Assembly: GCA_024195585.1 (NCBI GenBank)
Contig: SWBL01000403.1
Coordinates: 1 to 41,091 of the forward strand
Length of the DNA: 41,091 nucleotides
Direction of reading: 5' to 3'
From: Aureobasidium sp. EXF-3400
Taxonomy: Eukaryota > Ascomycota > Dothideomycetes > Dothideales > Saccotheciaceae
Below the pieces are notes generated by a model. The model ran no database searches. It saw only the letters and a list, made by a program, of their open reading frames with translations, and had not been told where the DNA came from. The translations under genes were made by a program, and so were the position numbers. This document shows positions 1 to 11,045 of this stretch, in pieces. Positions within the stretch are counted from its first letter, which is position 1; each line of letters begins with the position of its first letter.

Positions 1-2390
1 CCATTGTTGCTCATCGAAAGTCTCTCTGCATGTCTTCAAACTATTGGAAAAGCCTCTGCCCGGATGGCGGGTATCCATGTTGATCGGTGGTGTGGAGTCA
101 GCGAAAAAGTCTCGCCAAGCGAGCCGACACTTGGTTGCCGTGGTCGACGAGCATGTTCGTGACGGCAAGATCAGGGCAAAAGGATTGAAGTGGTGTGTGG
201 TTGAACGAGCAGCGAAAGAAAAAGCAATCTTGGTTCATCTGCAGATGAGTTTGCAAGATTGAGGTGTAAGAGAGGCCGATTCCAAAACAGACCACCGGTG
301 AGACGATGGATAACTGGTGAAACGGATAGTATGAGGCTCAATTTCAATACGGGGTGTATTAATAAATATGATCGAGGCTTGTTCAAATGATGCCGATCTA
401 ATGTAAGCATATCTAGTTTAGCCTTTTGTGGAGAAATTAATCAGGACTTTTGTACAGGTACAGTACAAAATATGGAGAAACGGATGTAACATGCTATTCT
501 ATGTCTGTTGTTGATCGCGTGGCTTCTTGGTGAAATTCAATTCTTTCTTCTTCTGCACTTGATCGTGTTGGGATTCTCATCCAGGGTGGGTTTGGTAAGG
601 TGCATTACCGGCAGAGGTTCGTTGCTCGAGAAACTGGTCGTGGAAGAAAAGCGTCGGCCAAAACTTCCAGTCGCAGTGGTGTGGCCGCGCCTTTGTATGA
701 CGGCATATGCAGTCTGGAAAAGTTGAATGCATGTGAAGGGAAGAAAAAAACTGTCGTCCCTTTCACGGATGCATAGCAGGCTCCAGATGGTGGAACGATC
801 GTCTATCAAAGTTCAAAGCAAGGACAGCCTGACTGGGTATAAGTCAACGCAACTACATACTTGGGAGGCGCAATATGTCATCTTGATATGCAAGCTGCGG
901 GCCGTGGTGAGAACTCGCGAAGCCTCGTCGTACGGCTTGACGGCTTCGCTCCGCCGAGTCAATCGACAGCCACTGTGCATTGGCGACAAAGAGAACGAGG
1001 GAAAGAACATGCAGAACGGGCAAGGATATGATAACAACCACACGATCCGCACAGAGTTTGAATCTGTGCGTAATCCCGTGGAGGGAAAGCTCACCGACGC
1101 TTCGTTGTTGAGAACTTGGGCTGGGACCATGGTGCGAGTCGTCAGATCGAAAATTCTCGTCGGCCGTCTGCATATACTACATATAAATCTGCATTATTGT
1201 ATCTAGACAATCGACCCGCCGGATGTCAGGGCTGCGAATGGAATTGTTTGCTATCTCCAAGACCGAAAAGCGCCGAGCGTGACACACCTTCTCGATCCAT
1301 CCAACGGACGACTTTTAACGAGATTGTTATTGGAGGATGATATTGGGTATTGCATTTGATTGCTCCCGTAGAACAAGCGCGTAGGCATAATCTCGAGCAT
1401 ATAACTCATTACGAGCATAATAGCGATCGCCTGCGGATAGAGTAGCTCAGGGGTAATTTTGGTTTGCACGTGTGAAGCAGATTATGAAATTTGGATATGC
1501 TTCGTATATAGAAACACGCCGTGAGACGCGTTTCGAGCGCGATGATGGTGCGCGTATTTGACGGAGACTTTCAAACGGCGTTAAAGTGGTTGCATGTGCT
1601 TGGGGGACGATCGGAGTGCCGCGGCAGGCAGGCAAGCAAGCAGGGGGAGCGACAGGACTCTAAAACAGTAATCCAGCGCAGTTGTGGTGCAGGAAGATTG
1701 GCGGTTGCTTTCAAGGTTCTGGGGTATAAAGGAGTTCAATGATGCAGATTGGCGCTGACGAACAATGGCTCATTGGTGGGAGAGCCGGCAGACCGGGCGG
1801 AGCTGATATCTCGTGCTCGCCAACGAAGCTTGTTCCTGCACTACTGAACGCGTAGGAAGCAGAAAGTCGACAGCAAATGTTTCGTGACGGTTGCAGAAGG
1901 ATGCAAGATTGGCTGGGGATTGTCGTCAGGCCCTCGTCAGGGAGGCACCTGTCGCATGTCGCATGTTGGGCGGTTGCTCAAGCCGAAATTCAGCATTGAT
2001 GGAGGCTAAGCAGCCTCAATTTCATGTGATACGTTTGGATCTACTCGATAATGTTGGCAGGCATTTGCTTGCCGCGAGCTGCGTGTTTGTGCGTGTACAC
2101 AGACGAACAAAGTATGGTAAAGGGCGTTGTGCCCGAGACTCAAGTCAGACGATCGGGGAGGATAGTGTTTGAGAGGCCGGTATCCTGACAAGCGTCGGGA
2201 GCGTGTATGGAACCGGTTGATCAGAAGCATTTATGTAGTAGCCAACGTACCAACGCTTGGACGCTCGACGCTAGCGGCTAGAGTGGCTTCAGCCAAGATT
2301 TACAGACCAGGCCGACTGAGCCATCTCCACCAGGAGGCAGAGGGCAGAGTACCGACGACGTCTTACTGCTGGACACGACGTCTGTCCGAG
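1..2390. other. gene-free upstream region
   Basis: No reading frame here has an ATG start, protein-like composition and plausible splice sites together. The longest frames (727-1206 + and 1891-2172 +) have random-looking composition and no domain I recognise. There is a short GGCA-rich stretch near 1621-1645. Two ACGCGT hexamers lie at 1526-1531 and 1848-1853; they match the MCB box bound by MBF in yeasts, but a palindromic hexamer is expected about once per 4 kb by chance. The region is most simply read as distal upstream DNA of the cyclin gene. A non-coding RNA cannot be excluded. Confidence 0.6.
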
Positions 2391-2393
2391 CCT

Positions 2394-2460
2394 GTCGATT
2401 CTTCTTCTCCCTCCTCCCTCGCTCCCTCTCTCCACCTCTTCCCAACCCTACTCTTCCTCG
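2394..2460 (+). promoter_or_regulatory. pyrimidine-rich core promoter of the cyclin transcript (putative)
   Basis: This is a nearly uninterrupted C/T tract on the + strand. In filamentous fungi such CT stretches commonly sit just upstream of transcription starts. It precedes about 400 bases that contain a single ATG (2468) and end in a good splice donor at 2816, which fits a first leader exon. The start site itself is inferred, not seen. Confidence 0.4.
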
Positions 2461-4212
2461 CAAGTCAATGGAGCTTTGATAAACGGTCACCGCTTCCAAA
2501 CGGCTTCCTCTCATACCTACTCCTACCTCCCTCCAGCCCCTCCCACAGTCGCTCGTCGTATAACCCTCGACCTCGACCTGAACTGAAGCCTTGTCGACTC
2601 TCACCACCCGACCACCACCTTTCGACATCAGGCCCCCGTCAAACTCTTCGACACGACCACACCGTCGCTGCCGCCTAACCCCTCGACCTCTCAAGCCGCC
2701 CCGACCTCTCCTCTTCGTTGAACGCAGAGCTGTGGACGGCCTCTTCGCCTCGTCTCGTCAGCCTTGACAGCTTGCATCTCATTTCGACCTCGAATCGAGT
2801 CTTGATCAGTACGAGGTGAGTGAGCATTGCTCAAGCTATTCGTCCATGCCCCTATTGTCTACCCTCCCCCTTCTCTTAATATAACAGGTCATGATCTCGA
2901 TCAATCTGAAACATTGATGAGGAGCGGTGAATGTTGGTGAGAAGAGACGGATGTGCGGTCAGACTGGAAGGATAAGGAAGGAGTAAGGGGGAAGTACACC
3001 GAAGGCTTCATGTGCACAACCACAATCCAACACATCAAAGAGGAAGAAAAGACCTTGTTCTTGCTGGTCGACATATCAATGGTGCCCTTCCTGTTCATTC
3101 ATGGTCAGCAATGAAGTCTGCCTCAAGCATGAAAAGCTAAGGCAAGAACCCTCATATGAACTACCTTGACGGTTCGACCTTGCGGCTTCCTCTTGCGTCA
3201 CCATGAAGAATAATATGGAACAATACCATTTTATACAATGGAGCACCGGCACAATATACAACACTTCAACAGTGTTGCGTCGACACGAGTACTGAGCGGG
3301 GTCTTTGCGTTCCATGGTCGTCAAGGCATGGACACTTCCAGAAGCCATCGCGCTTGCATTCTCGATGCCAGTGAGCTGGTTAGGTCGTGTCTCATTCCCA
3401 AATGGCTCCTTCCCTATCCTTCCGGCTTATCCTCGGCAATTGCCTCGCCGTCACCTGTATATCTGGAATCCTCAGTCATGACTGACGCACTTCTGAAGCT
3501 GCATTCACTAATCTCAAAACATCACAGCTCTTTCAGCAACCATCTTTGATTTGACTCGCCTTTCCAACTCAGTCTCTTCAAGACCAGCTCTCTCTGGTAA
3601 GTTCTTTTTCCATAATTCATCAACATATTTCCCTCCCTTGCAGCGCATGTGCCTTTCATCATTGACCCGGGAATGACTGACATTCCCCAGATCTATCTGC
3701 GAACTCCAAACCCAGCCAGGTCGACGCGCTCTCATTGGAACTGGTAGAGTCGTTGATTCGTTCTCTACGCCTGTAAGATCGGGCAAGTACCATCTGCGGC
3801 ATTCCGATTTCCACTCGACGTCCAAGCCTCAATTCGCAAGGGATTCACTTCTCTGCGGTTTGCCTCGCTGCCACCCATTTCCCAAGGTATGTGCAATATT
3901 CAGCTCGGACGCACGCGTCTCCTCTCCGCTTCTAGTGCTCATTCATACAGGCTCTCTTGTAGACTCCTTATACCTGCATCTTTCGAGCCACTCAAAGGCA
4001 GTCAGACCAGACATTCAGGACCATCTACAACATCCCTCATCCATCCAACTAATTACAGTCCTTCTATTGCATTATCACCAACACTGTGCAATTTTCTGTG
4101 TCTACACTCAAGCAACCAGTGTTCATACACCATTCACTCATTAATAGATTCTAACCCGTCAGTCCTGGCGAATTGACCAACCAATCTCTCCCACCAACTT
4201 TGCATCGGCAAC
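2461..4212 (+). promoter_or_regulatory. long spliced 5' leader of the G1 cyclin gene (putative)
   Basis: Three introns can be modelled. Intron A has donor GTGAGT at 2816, branch ACTAAT at 3507-3512 and acceptor ACAG at 3527 or TCAG at 3536. Intron B is 3597-3690 (GTAAGT, branch TGACTGAC, CCCCAG). Intron C is 3887-3950 (GTATGT, ATACAG). The inferred exons 3528-3596, 3691-3886 and 3951-4212 contain no ATG at all. Eighteen ATG triplets fall inside intron A, two in B and one in C. That distribution is what a scanned leader should look like. A rival model uses a short first intron 2816-2887, which would leave the 18 ATGs in the leader. An ACGCGT box at 3913-3918 lies inside intron C. Confidence 0.5.
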
Positions 4213-5497
4213 ATGGCTTCCACAAGAGTACAACCCAATTACGGCTACTGCGAGACCTTCTTCGTGGAGAGCTATGAAGACACAGATGGCATGTTCGCTA
4301 GAGCGGCTGCTGAGCGGGAGAGAGCACGTGCAATCGCCAAGGTCCAACAAAAGCACATGGCTGCCGACCTCTCTCGTCTGACGAGCAAGCTATACCTGAA
4401 CGATGTGCTTGACCACATGGAGGTCATGGAGGTAAGATGTTTTGGCTCGTCATTCTTTGGACGCATATACTGACGCCCAACAGGCCGAGACGATGCCGGA
4501 CATCAACTCCATTGAGATCCAGACCGAGATTCAATGGTTCATGCGTCCCTACCTCCTTGACTTCCTCCTCGAAGCTCACCACGCTTTCCAACTGCTCCCC
4601 GAGACTCTCTTCCTCGCTGTCAACCTCCTCGACAGATACTGCTCGAAGCGTGTCGTCTACAAGCGTCACTACCAACTGGTGGGATGTGCATCCTTACTCA
4701 TTGCCGCCAAGTACGGCGACCGTAAAGAGCGTGTGCCCACCATCAAGGAACTGAAGTCGATGTGCTGCTCGCTCTACGACGACGACATGTTCACACAAAT
4801 GGAATGGCACGTTCTGCAAACACTGAACTGGATCATCGGTCACCCGACCGTGACTGGCTTCCTTGAGATTGCTCTCTCCGAGACAGCAGCCGATGCTGAG
4901 GTGCAGAACATGGCTACATACATCTCCGAAATGGCTCTCTACCACAAGGACTTTATCCCCGTGCTGCCTTCGGTCATGGCCAGATCGTCGCTCGCTCTTT
5001 CCCGCTACATTCTCGGTCGTCCCCAGGTTCACCACCCAGAGTGGGCTGCCAGATATGACTCCAACGTCGTAATGGACTTGTCAAACCAGCTCTCGCGTCC
5101 TTCGCAGGCTCTGTTCCGCAAGTACTCGTCCGCTCACCTGTCGAACGTTGCCACCACCCTGGAGCAGTTCTTGCAACGCCAAAACCTCATGCAACAACAG
5201 CAACAGGCCGCCTCGCAACAACCATACCCTTCGCCGGCCCAATCCACACTCGACGTGCAGCAAGTACCAGGAGCCATGATGACGCCTCAGACCCCCCAGA
5301 AGCCTGTCTACGCTTCAGTCCCCATTGGTGTTCTCACGCCTCCCGAGACTCCGGAGAAGGATTTCTACGACAACTCGAGCTACAACGTGAACCAAAACCT
5401 GATGCACCGTCTTCATGCATGCTCAAACGTGACTTCCGCTCCGGGTCACTCGTCATACCAGTACAGCTCATACCCGACATCATACCCGTCACAATGA
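4213..5497 (+). CDS. cln1: G1/S-specific cyclin (PucA/CLN type)
   Basis: Two exons, 4213-4431 and 4484-5497, joined over a 52-base intron (GTAAGA ... branch ACTGAC ... CAACAG), give 410 aa. Family knowledge: these cyclins bind Cdk1/Cdc28 and drive Start and, in moulds, developmental timing. The N-terminal cyclin box spans about residues 60-190 and includes MRPYLLDFLLEAH, the LLDRYCSKR segment and LIAAKYGD, the arrangement of fungal PucA/Cln1 proteins. The tail is low in structure. It has a Gln-rich run near residues 270-285, followed by clustered TP sites (MMTPQTPQKP and VLTPPETPEKD), which are candidate Cdk phosphorylation sites that would promote SCF-mediated turnover. The ATG at 4213 is the first in the spliced leader. 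The ORF that opens at 4442 is only the second exon read into the intron. Confidence 0.93.
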
Positions 5498-6444
5498 GTT
5501 CCCCAAGTGCTTCGTACACACTCATGACGCTCCATGTTCTTCTGTTGTAACAACATGTATCAGCCCGTCCCCCCGCACCCTTAAGCTTTTTCATCATTGC
5601 ATTGCAAGCGTTTCTCATAAATTAGTACTCTTTGCTCTCAGCGTTTCTTTTCTCACCGTCCATCATCATCTGATGGACAGCATCTGCACATTATTACCTC
5701 AAACATAACTTACGACGGCCGCAAATACATGCAACAGAAGGTTGCAATTCAGAAAATCCCGGGAGCAAAAAAAAAACTTGCTTAACGATGGTGGTTGCTG
5801 TTGGACGAGTCTCGCTTTTGACTCGTGCTTGTTGCTCTTTCTTCTCTTTTGGCCCGCAAGAGGCTTCATACCAAATTGCAAATTTTCTTGGAGGAGGGGA
5901 TACCACTTTGTCTGCCTTTTCCTCTTCAGTCTCTCTCTTATTTCCTCCATACCCAATTAAAGCCCAGAGGCTGCATAACACAAAAAGCAGATGTGTTTCT
6001 TATACAAAAAAATATTTCTTCCAACCAACAAATTTTCGTTCTTGTGTGACTCTGGCCATAATAGCAACGTGCATCGGGTGTCCTCTGCCGGTTGTAGTTT
6101 GTTTGCCTCCTTGCTTCATGTAACTTGGTCCATCTTTTTGCCATTCTCAACAAGCTACATGCGGGTTGAGCGGTTGACAGATACGAGTACACGACAGGAT
6201 ATGCACGCACGCTTAAAGTTGTGGCTGTCCTACTTTCACGTGATGGTGACACAGAAAGTACAAGAATCTGGTTCATGGACACAAGTGCAGGGAAACCTTG
6301 CGTCGAGGATTTATATATCTAGCTTATGCAACAGACCCGCCATGTTCCAGGCTTCCAGCAACACAGCATTCTCTTTACAGCAAGGCCGACAGCAGCAGAG
6401 TTTTTCCCTCTTTCGATTTGCCTCTTTGGCGTTCACCGCTACCG
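5498..6444. other. convergent intergenic region, no gene seen
   Basis: Between the cyclin stop and the hydrolase stop, this segment must hold both 3' UTRs. It is AT-richer than the flanking genes and has an A9 run near 5767. The small overlapping frames at 5742-6123 (+) and 5694-6282 (-) have no ATG-initiated, domain-like product. Confidence 0.6.
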
Positions 6445-7965
6445 TCATGCGACATGTTGACTCCAGAAGTCTAAAATGGTCTGAGCGACGACATCGGCAT
6501 CTGTAACTGGAAGTTCGTGGCCACCGTCCATCACACGGATGTCGACTGCATCTCTCAGCACTTCCTTTGCATCTTCACACATCTCGTCTGCGATGACCAC
6601 GGTATCGTCTTTGCCCAGCAGCAGCAACACTTTGCCTTCGAGAAGACGTTGGTCGGCAGGAAGCAGTTGCCTTGCAGCAATGGATTTCCAGGAAGAGTGT
6701 TGAGCGCTTACGGGCGCGTGTTGGATGCTTGAGACAAAGGCAGGCACAAAGCCAGCGTGATGCGTGAGTTGCCAGGATACGACGTCCGCTATACTGACAG
6801 AAGGTCTGCGTGCGGAGATCTGGGCGGAGGAATCACGCATGAGTGCTGGGTGAGATGGTGCTTCTTCATCTACGGCTTTGGTGGCAGTGACCTTGTCGTT
6901 ATCATTGACATTTTGGGATGATGTTGGAGCACTATCGTTGCCGCCGAGACGTCTCCAAACCAGATATTCGACTAATCTGCGAGGGAGGAGTCCACCATAG
7001 AGAAGCTTGCTCGTCCAATGGATGCGTTCAGATCGCATCAGTCCCGCCGGAGCGATGAGGATAAGAGACTCGACCAGGTTCGGAAAATGGGAAGTAAACG
7101 ATGCAGCGATACCTCCACCCAGCGAGTAGCCGATCAGACCAAATCGATTGCAATCTCCAGTCCAGCTTAACGGAGATGAGGAGAGAACCAGTAGAATTTG
7201 TGTAGTGAAAAGTTGGATGTCCTGAGGTTGAGCAGCGGGGTCAGGCGTTGAGGAGAAGCCACGGCCGAAAAGATCTAGACATTTTATCGTCAGCCAGGTC
7301 TTGATTCAGTCATGTATAAACAGTAGTATGATGTGTCTGCAAGTGGATGATAGCCCCTGCCGATGCTATGTCGACGATGTTGGTGGTATGACCCTGTTCG
7401 TGGAGATATTCCATCCTCAACATCGCTGAGGACTCATTATCCGCATCCTACCATCGTCAAAGTCGTATTTACCATGGCATTACAGCGTTAGGGGGATCTG
7501 AATAGGCTTGGTACTTGTGTTGCTGTTTCATGACCTGATTGTCTTCTTCTCTGGGGCTTGGACCTTAGGACGATTGGGGAAATAGAGATCTCACTCACCA
7601 AACATCATCACACGACAACCTTTCTGCGCCAACTCATCTGCCAACCCACTCAAAGCTATACATGGAGTACTAATGCCATGTACCAGCAATACTTTCTTGC
7701 CATCTTCTGGTCCCCACTCGTATACCCGTATACTGCCAAAGGGAGTCTCGACATCTCTTGCTCCTTCTAGAGCACCAGGATCATAAGGTAGCCTCTTTTG
7801 CTGTTCCTTTGTCAGAGTTCTTTGTATTAGTGGTAGAGGAGAGTCGATAATCCGGCATGGTGCATGTACGTTGTTGCGATACTGTGAGGTCAAGAGTGCA
7901 GTAAGTCCCGCAGACGCCACAGCACCTATCGAGAGCAACTTGAGATCTCTGGCCGTGACCTCCAT
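6445..7965 (-). CDS. alpha/beta hydrolase fold protein, membrane-anchored
   Basis: Exon 1 is 7965-7599 and exon 2 is 7274-6445, giving 398 aa. A hydrophobic segment at about residues 9-28 looks like a signal anchor, so a membrane-associated enzyme is likely. The fold is clear in order: the LLVHGIS oxyanion-loop motif, then across the splice junction VMMFDLFGRGFS, then the nucleophile elbow GYSLGGG. An Asp in the KDDTVV segment and a His in DGGHELP complete the triad. The substrate cannot be told from sequence. The intron (7598-7275, 324 bases) is five to six times longer than most others here, but the junction restores a conserved strand-turn motif, so the join is secure. The start lies 284 bases from the divergent PLP enzyme. 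Confidence 0.85.
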
Positions 7966-8249
7966 TAGTAGCCAGCAATGAACAACAACACAAGATGTAT
8001 CTACAAACTTATGGGGATCTCAAACATGGTGCTTGATGTCGTTCGCTCTCATGGAACATCTGTAACCGAGAGATGCCGCATAATACCGAGGCTTTGCCGC
8101 TGACAAGGAAGGAGGACAACAGTGATCGCCAGTAGGGCGTCTTGGTAGGCATACGTGATAACAGCTGTGGTTCGAATCCTACATACCAGAAATAACCTAC
8201 ACTCTTTCCTACAAGATATACAAGGTGAAATCAAACTTACCAGAGAAAA
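7966..8249. promoter_or_regulatory. divergent promoter, hydrolase / PLP enzyme
   Basis: These 284 bases separate two ATGs pointing away from each other, so regulatory sequence is probably shared. A GGTTCGAATCC sequence near 8169-8180 resembles a tRNA B box, but no tRNA can be folded around it. No recognisable factor site stands out. Confidence 0.5.
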
Positions 8250-9556
8250 ATGGCTCAAACATTCGACGTTACAGCTCTCCGCAAGCACTTTCCCGCTCTG
8301 GACAAGAAGCAGATTTACTTTGATAATGCGGGCGGAAGTCAAGTCATTCAAGAAGTCATCGATTCGGTCTCTGAATATCTGTCCGGCACGAATGTTCAGC
8401 TCGGTGCTTCTTACCCAGTAGCTCAAAAATCAACCAATCTTTTCGCAGCAGGAAAGGATGCCGTTGCTAAGTACATCAATGCCACATCGGACGAAGTTGG
8501 TAAGCATTAGAAAAATGACACCAAGTTGTGATAACTAGAGCTAATTTTGTAAAAGTGCTCGGCCCGTCAACGACTCAACTGTTCCGCAATCTCTCCCTGG
8601 CACTTTACGAGCATCTGACACCTGGTTCGGAGATCGTTCTGTCCAAGCTAGACCATGAGGCAAACGTAGCTTCGTGGCTGCAGATGGCCGAGTGGAGGAA
8701 TCTGACTGTGAAATGGTGGGATGCACCCGACAAGCAGAACCCCAAACTCGAATCTTCTGTCTTGAAGACTCTGCTCTCAGACAAGACCAAGCTAGTCTGT
8801 TGCACACACACAAGCAACATTCTCGGCACCATCAGCGATATCAAGCAGATCGCCAAGACCGTCCACACCATACCCGGTGCCTTGCTGTGCGTAGATGCAG
8901 TGGCTTATGCACCACACAGACAAGTCGATATGCGAGACTTGGATGTCGACTTCTACTGCTTTTCATGGTACAAGGTTTATGGTCCACATATCGCCATGCT
9001 CTATGCAAAGCAGTCGAGTCAATCCAAGCTGCAATCTCTTGGTCATTACTTCAAAGGTTCGGCTTCGTTGGAAGACAAACTCGGTCTCGCAGCTGCTAAT
9101 TACGAACTCACGGCATCCGTCCCCAAGGTTTGCGAGTACCTATCGCGGATTCCTTGGCAAGCAATCGCGAGTCATGAAGAGAAGTTGCAAGGTATTTTGA
9201 TTGACTACCTCAACTCGAGAAGCGATGTCAAGATCTGGGGCGAGCCCGTTGCAGATGCTGCAAAGCGCGTTCCCGTGATCAGCTGGACCGTCGATGGACG
9301 CAGCAGCAAGGACATTGTCGAGGCTGTCGAGGCAAAGAGTGATTTCGGCTTCCGCTGGGGTGCTTTCTATTCGAACCGCTTGGTCCAAGAAGTCTTGGGA
9401 TTGGATCCTGTGGACGGTGTCGTCAGAGTCAGTCTTGTACACTACAATACTGGTAAGGTTTCGATGCATGTGTGTGTGAATTATTGTGCTAACGAATACA
9501 CAGAGGACGAGATCAAGCAGTTTGTAAAGGTATTGGACGAGGTGCTCTCCAGCTAG
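8250..9556 (+). CDS. cysteine desulfurase-like class V aminotransferase (PLP enzyme)
   Basis: Three exons (8250-8499, 8556-9452, 9504-9556) give 399 aa. The N-terminus YFDNAGGSQ, the GPSTTQLF phosphate-loop segment, CTHTSNILGT, VDAVAYAPH and the Schiff-base lysine in SWYKVYGPH follow the order of fold-type I, class V PLP enzymes. The closest family I can name is the cysteine-desulfurase-like VC1184-type group. I see no clear equivalent of the mobile catalytic cysteine loop of NifS/SufS, so true desulfurase activity is not assured. Mitochondrial Nfs1 is a different, longer protein. There is no targeting peptide, so it is probably cytosolic. Intron 2 (9453-9503, 51 bases, branch GCTAAC) is a multiple of three without stops. 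Its removal joins HYNT to EDEIKQF. Confidence 0.85.
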
Positions 9557-9746
9557 GTTGCTCAATACCTGTAGGTGTTGAAAGCATATATGTATGCAAA
9601 TTAAGTGGGTGTTATACCACATTCATAAAAAGACTTTCCAATTCCAAGTCATTAAGACTACTCCAAACAGTGTATCGATGCTTCGTGATCGTCGGAAAAC
9701 GGTCGTGAGATATATTATTCATGCAATCGTGTAGAGCAAGGCGTGC
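9557..9746. other. short convergent spacer
   Basis: These 190 bases lie between the stop codons of the PLP enzyme and the sirtuin. They are AT-rich and contain only 3' UTR-like sequence. Confidence 0.5.
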
Positions 9747-10742
9747 CTACAGCCTCTCAGCCGGCTGCTCAATCTCGCCAATAACACTTTTCAAAATATC
9801 AGGGACGATTTGGGCAGCATCTCCTTCGAAGAACCAATCATTGTCTCGCAGCCCTCCAGCGGGCTCATCTGCACGGTCAGCGTTGATGACGGCGACTCTG
9901 GCTCCTTTGGCTCTCGCATGGTCGACATAAGCAGCAGCAGGATAGACGCTGGCACTTGTGCCAATGACCATGATCAGGTCGATTTTTGACGAGTCGTTAA
10001 TGAAGTTGTCGACGGTGTTGAGTACCTTGCTCGGAAGAGACTCGCCGAACCAGACTACTCCGGGACGCAAAAGGCCTTCATGGCACTCTGGGCATTTTGG
10101 TAGATCTGATAGCTGGACAGAAGGCAGGTGAACTTGTGCGTCTGCTATATCCAGCTCTTTCTGATTTTGTTTGGCGTGCAAGGCGTCCGAGACAGCATAT
10201 CGAGCCTCTTTAGTGGTAGGATCTGATTCGTCGATGGGAATCTTGAGGGCTGGTACGATGGGATCTGTAAAATTTTGGGCGTGATATGAACAGTAGAAGG
10301 AGGTGCACTTGACGTTGAACAGACTGCCATGAAGCAGTTGAAGCTTTTCTGGAGGATGTTTTGCGCGCTGGGATAGACCTGACATGTGGAGTTAGTTTTG
10401 GAGAAGATAGTAGCAGAAGGTGGGCGTACCGTCGACGTTCTGGCTGAGAGCGAGGAAGCCCGGGTGTTTCGTCGCCAAGTCAGCCAGAGCGAGGTGGGCA
10501 CGATTTGGGCTCGCCTTAAGAGCCATATGGCGACGGTAACTGTAGAACTGCCAGACGAGTGCTGGATCGCGGCTGAAAGCCTCAGGAGTAGCTAGAGAGG
10601 TGGCATCGTGAGTCCTCCAGAGACCTCCGGCACCACGAAAGGTGGGCAGTCCAGACGAGGCAGAGAGTCCAGCACCGAGTAAAGCCAAGATGCGCTTCGA
10701 CGGCTGCAAATGAGCCGTGAAGCTTTCAATGTCCGAAGACAT
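9747..10742 (-). CDS. SIRT5-like class III sirtuin (NAD-dependent protein deacylase)
   Basis: Exons 10742-10430 and 10378-9747 (intron of 51 bases, GTACGC...GTCAG) give 314 aa from the first ATG. The Rossmann motif [15 protein letters not shown], the SQNVDG segment, the catalytic His in LLHGSLF and the zinc cysteines (KCTSFYC and CPEC) are all present. In the acyl-pocket position the protein reads FYSYRR, matching the Tyr and Arg that in human SIRT5 (Tyr102, Arg105) recognise acidic acyl groups. It is therefore more likely a desuccinylase/demalonylase than a deacetylase. Human SIRT5 is mitochondrial. Here the ATG form has no presequence, but the frame stays open upstream to 10841 without any acidic residue. 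It shares a promoter with Icp55. Confidence 0.88.
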
Positions 10743-11045
10743 TTTCCGGATTCGTCCCGACGACACTTTGACGAGCAGATGGTTATACTGGAGCAAGTAT
10801 GCGACAGGCGTCTGGAGCTGAGGCAGTCGTCGAGTACGAGGTCAAGGCACGGACGAGATGGGCAGGCACACGACGATAAGCCTACCTAACGAGGAAGGAA
10901 GTGACGTACAGAGGATCCCCGCAAAATTAAGGTTACAAGTGTCTGTGCTTCGGAGTTTGCGAACAGGGTCACCAGCTAACTTTAGCCCTGCCTTGATTCG
11001 TGAGAGAGAGGGAGAGAGCATCCTTTGTGAAGGACAACCCCGAGC
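10743..11045. promoter_or_regulatory. divergent promoter, sirtuin / Icp55; holds possible sirtuin N-terminal extension
   Basis: These 303 bases separate two ATGs. On the minus strand the sirtuin frame remains open from 10841 to the ATG at 10742. It offers near-cognate starts CTG (10826), ACG (10811) and TTG (10796) but no ATG. On the plus strand the Icp55 leader includes a GAGA-rich stretch near 11000-11020. No defined factor site is recognised. Confidence 0.45.

Noticed and set aside
727..1206. 159-codon plus-strand ORF in the left intergenic region
   Set aside because: The composition is random-looking, there is no recognisable motif, it overlaps equally long frames on the other strand, and there are no splice partners.
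2169..2694. Overlapping ORFs of 169 codons (+) and 138 codons (-)
   Set aside because: Both arise from the pyrimidine-rich promoter tract, are Pro/Ser- or Arg/Gly-rich, and have no domain or good start.
1526..3918. Three ACGCGT (MCB) boxes upstream of the cyclin as an MBF-regulated promoter
   Set aside because: A given hexamer is expected about ten times in this window, so three in 4 kb is not strong evidence, and one lies in a probable intron. A full count over the window and conservation would be needed.
8107..8190. tRNA gene suggested by GGTTCGAATCC (B-box-like)
   Set aside because: The T-arm stem does not pair beyond two G-C pairs, no 5' strand complements a 3' acceptor stem, and no anticodon arm can be drawn. 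It is probably chance or a degenerate relic.
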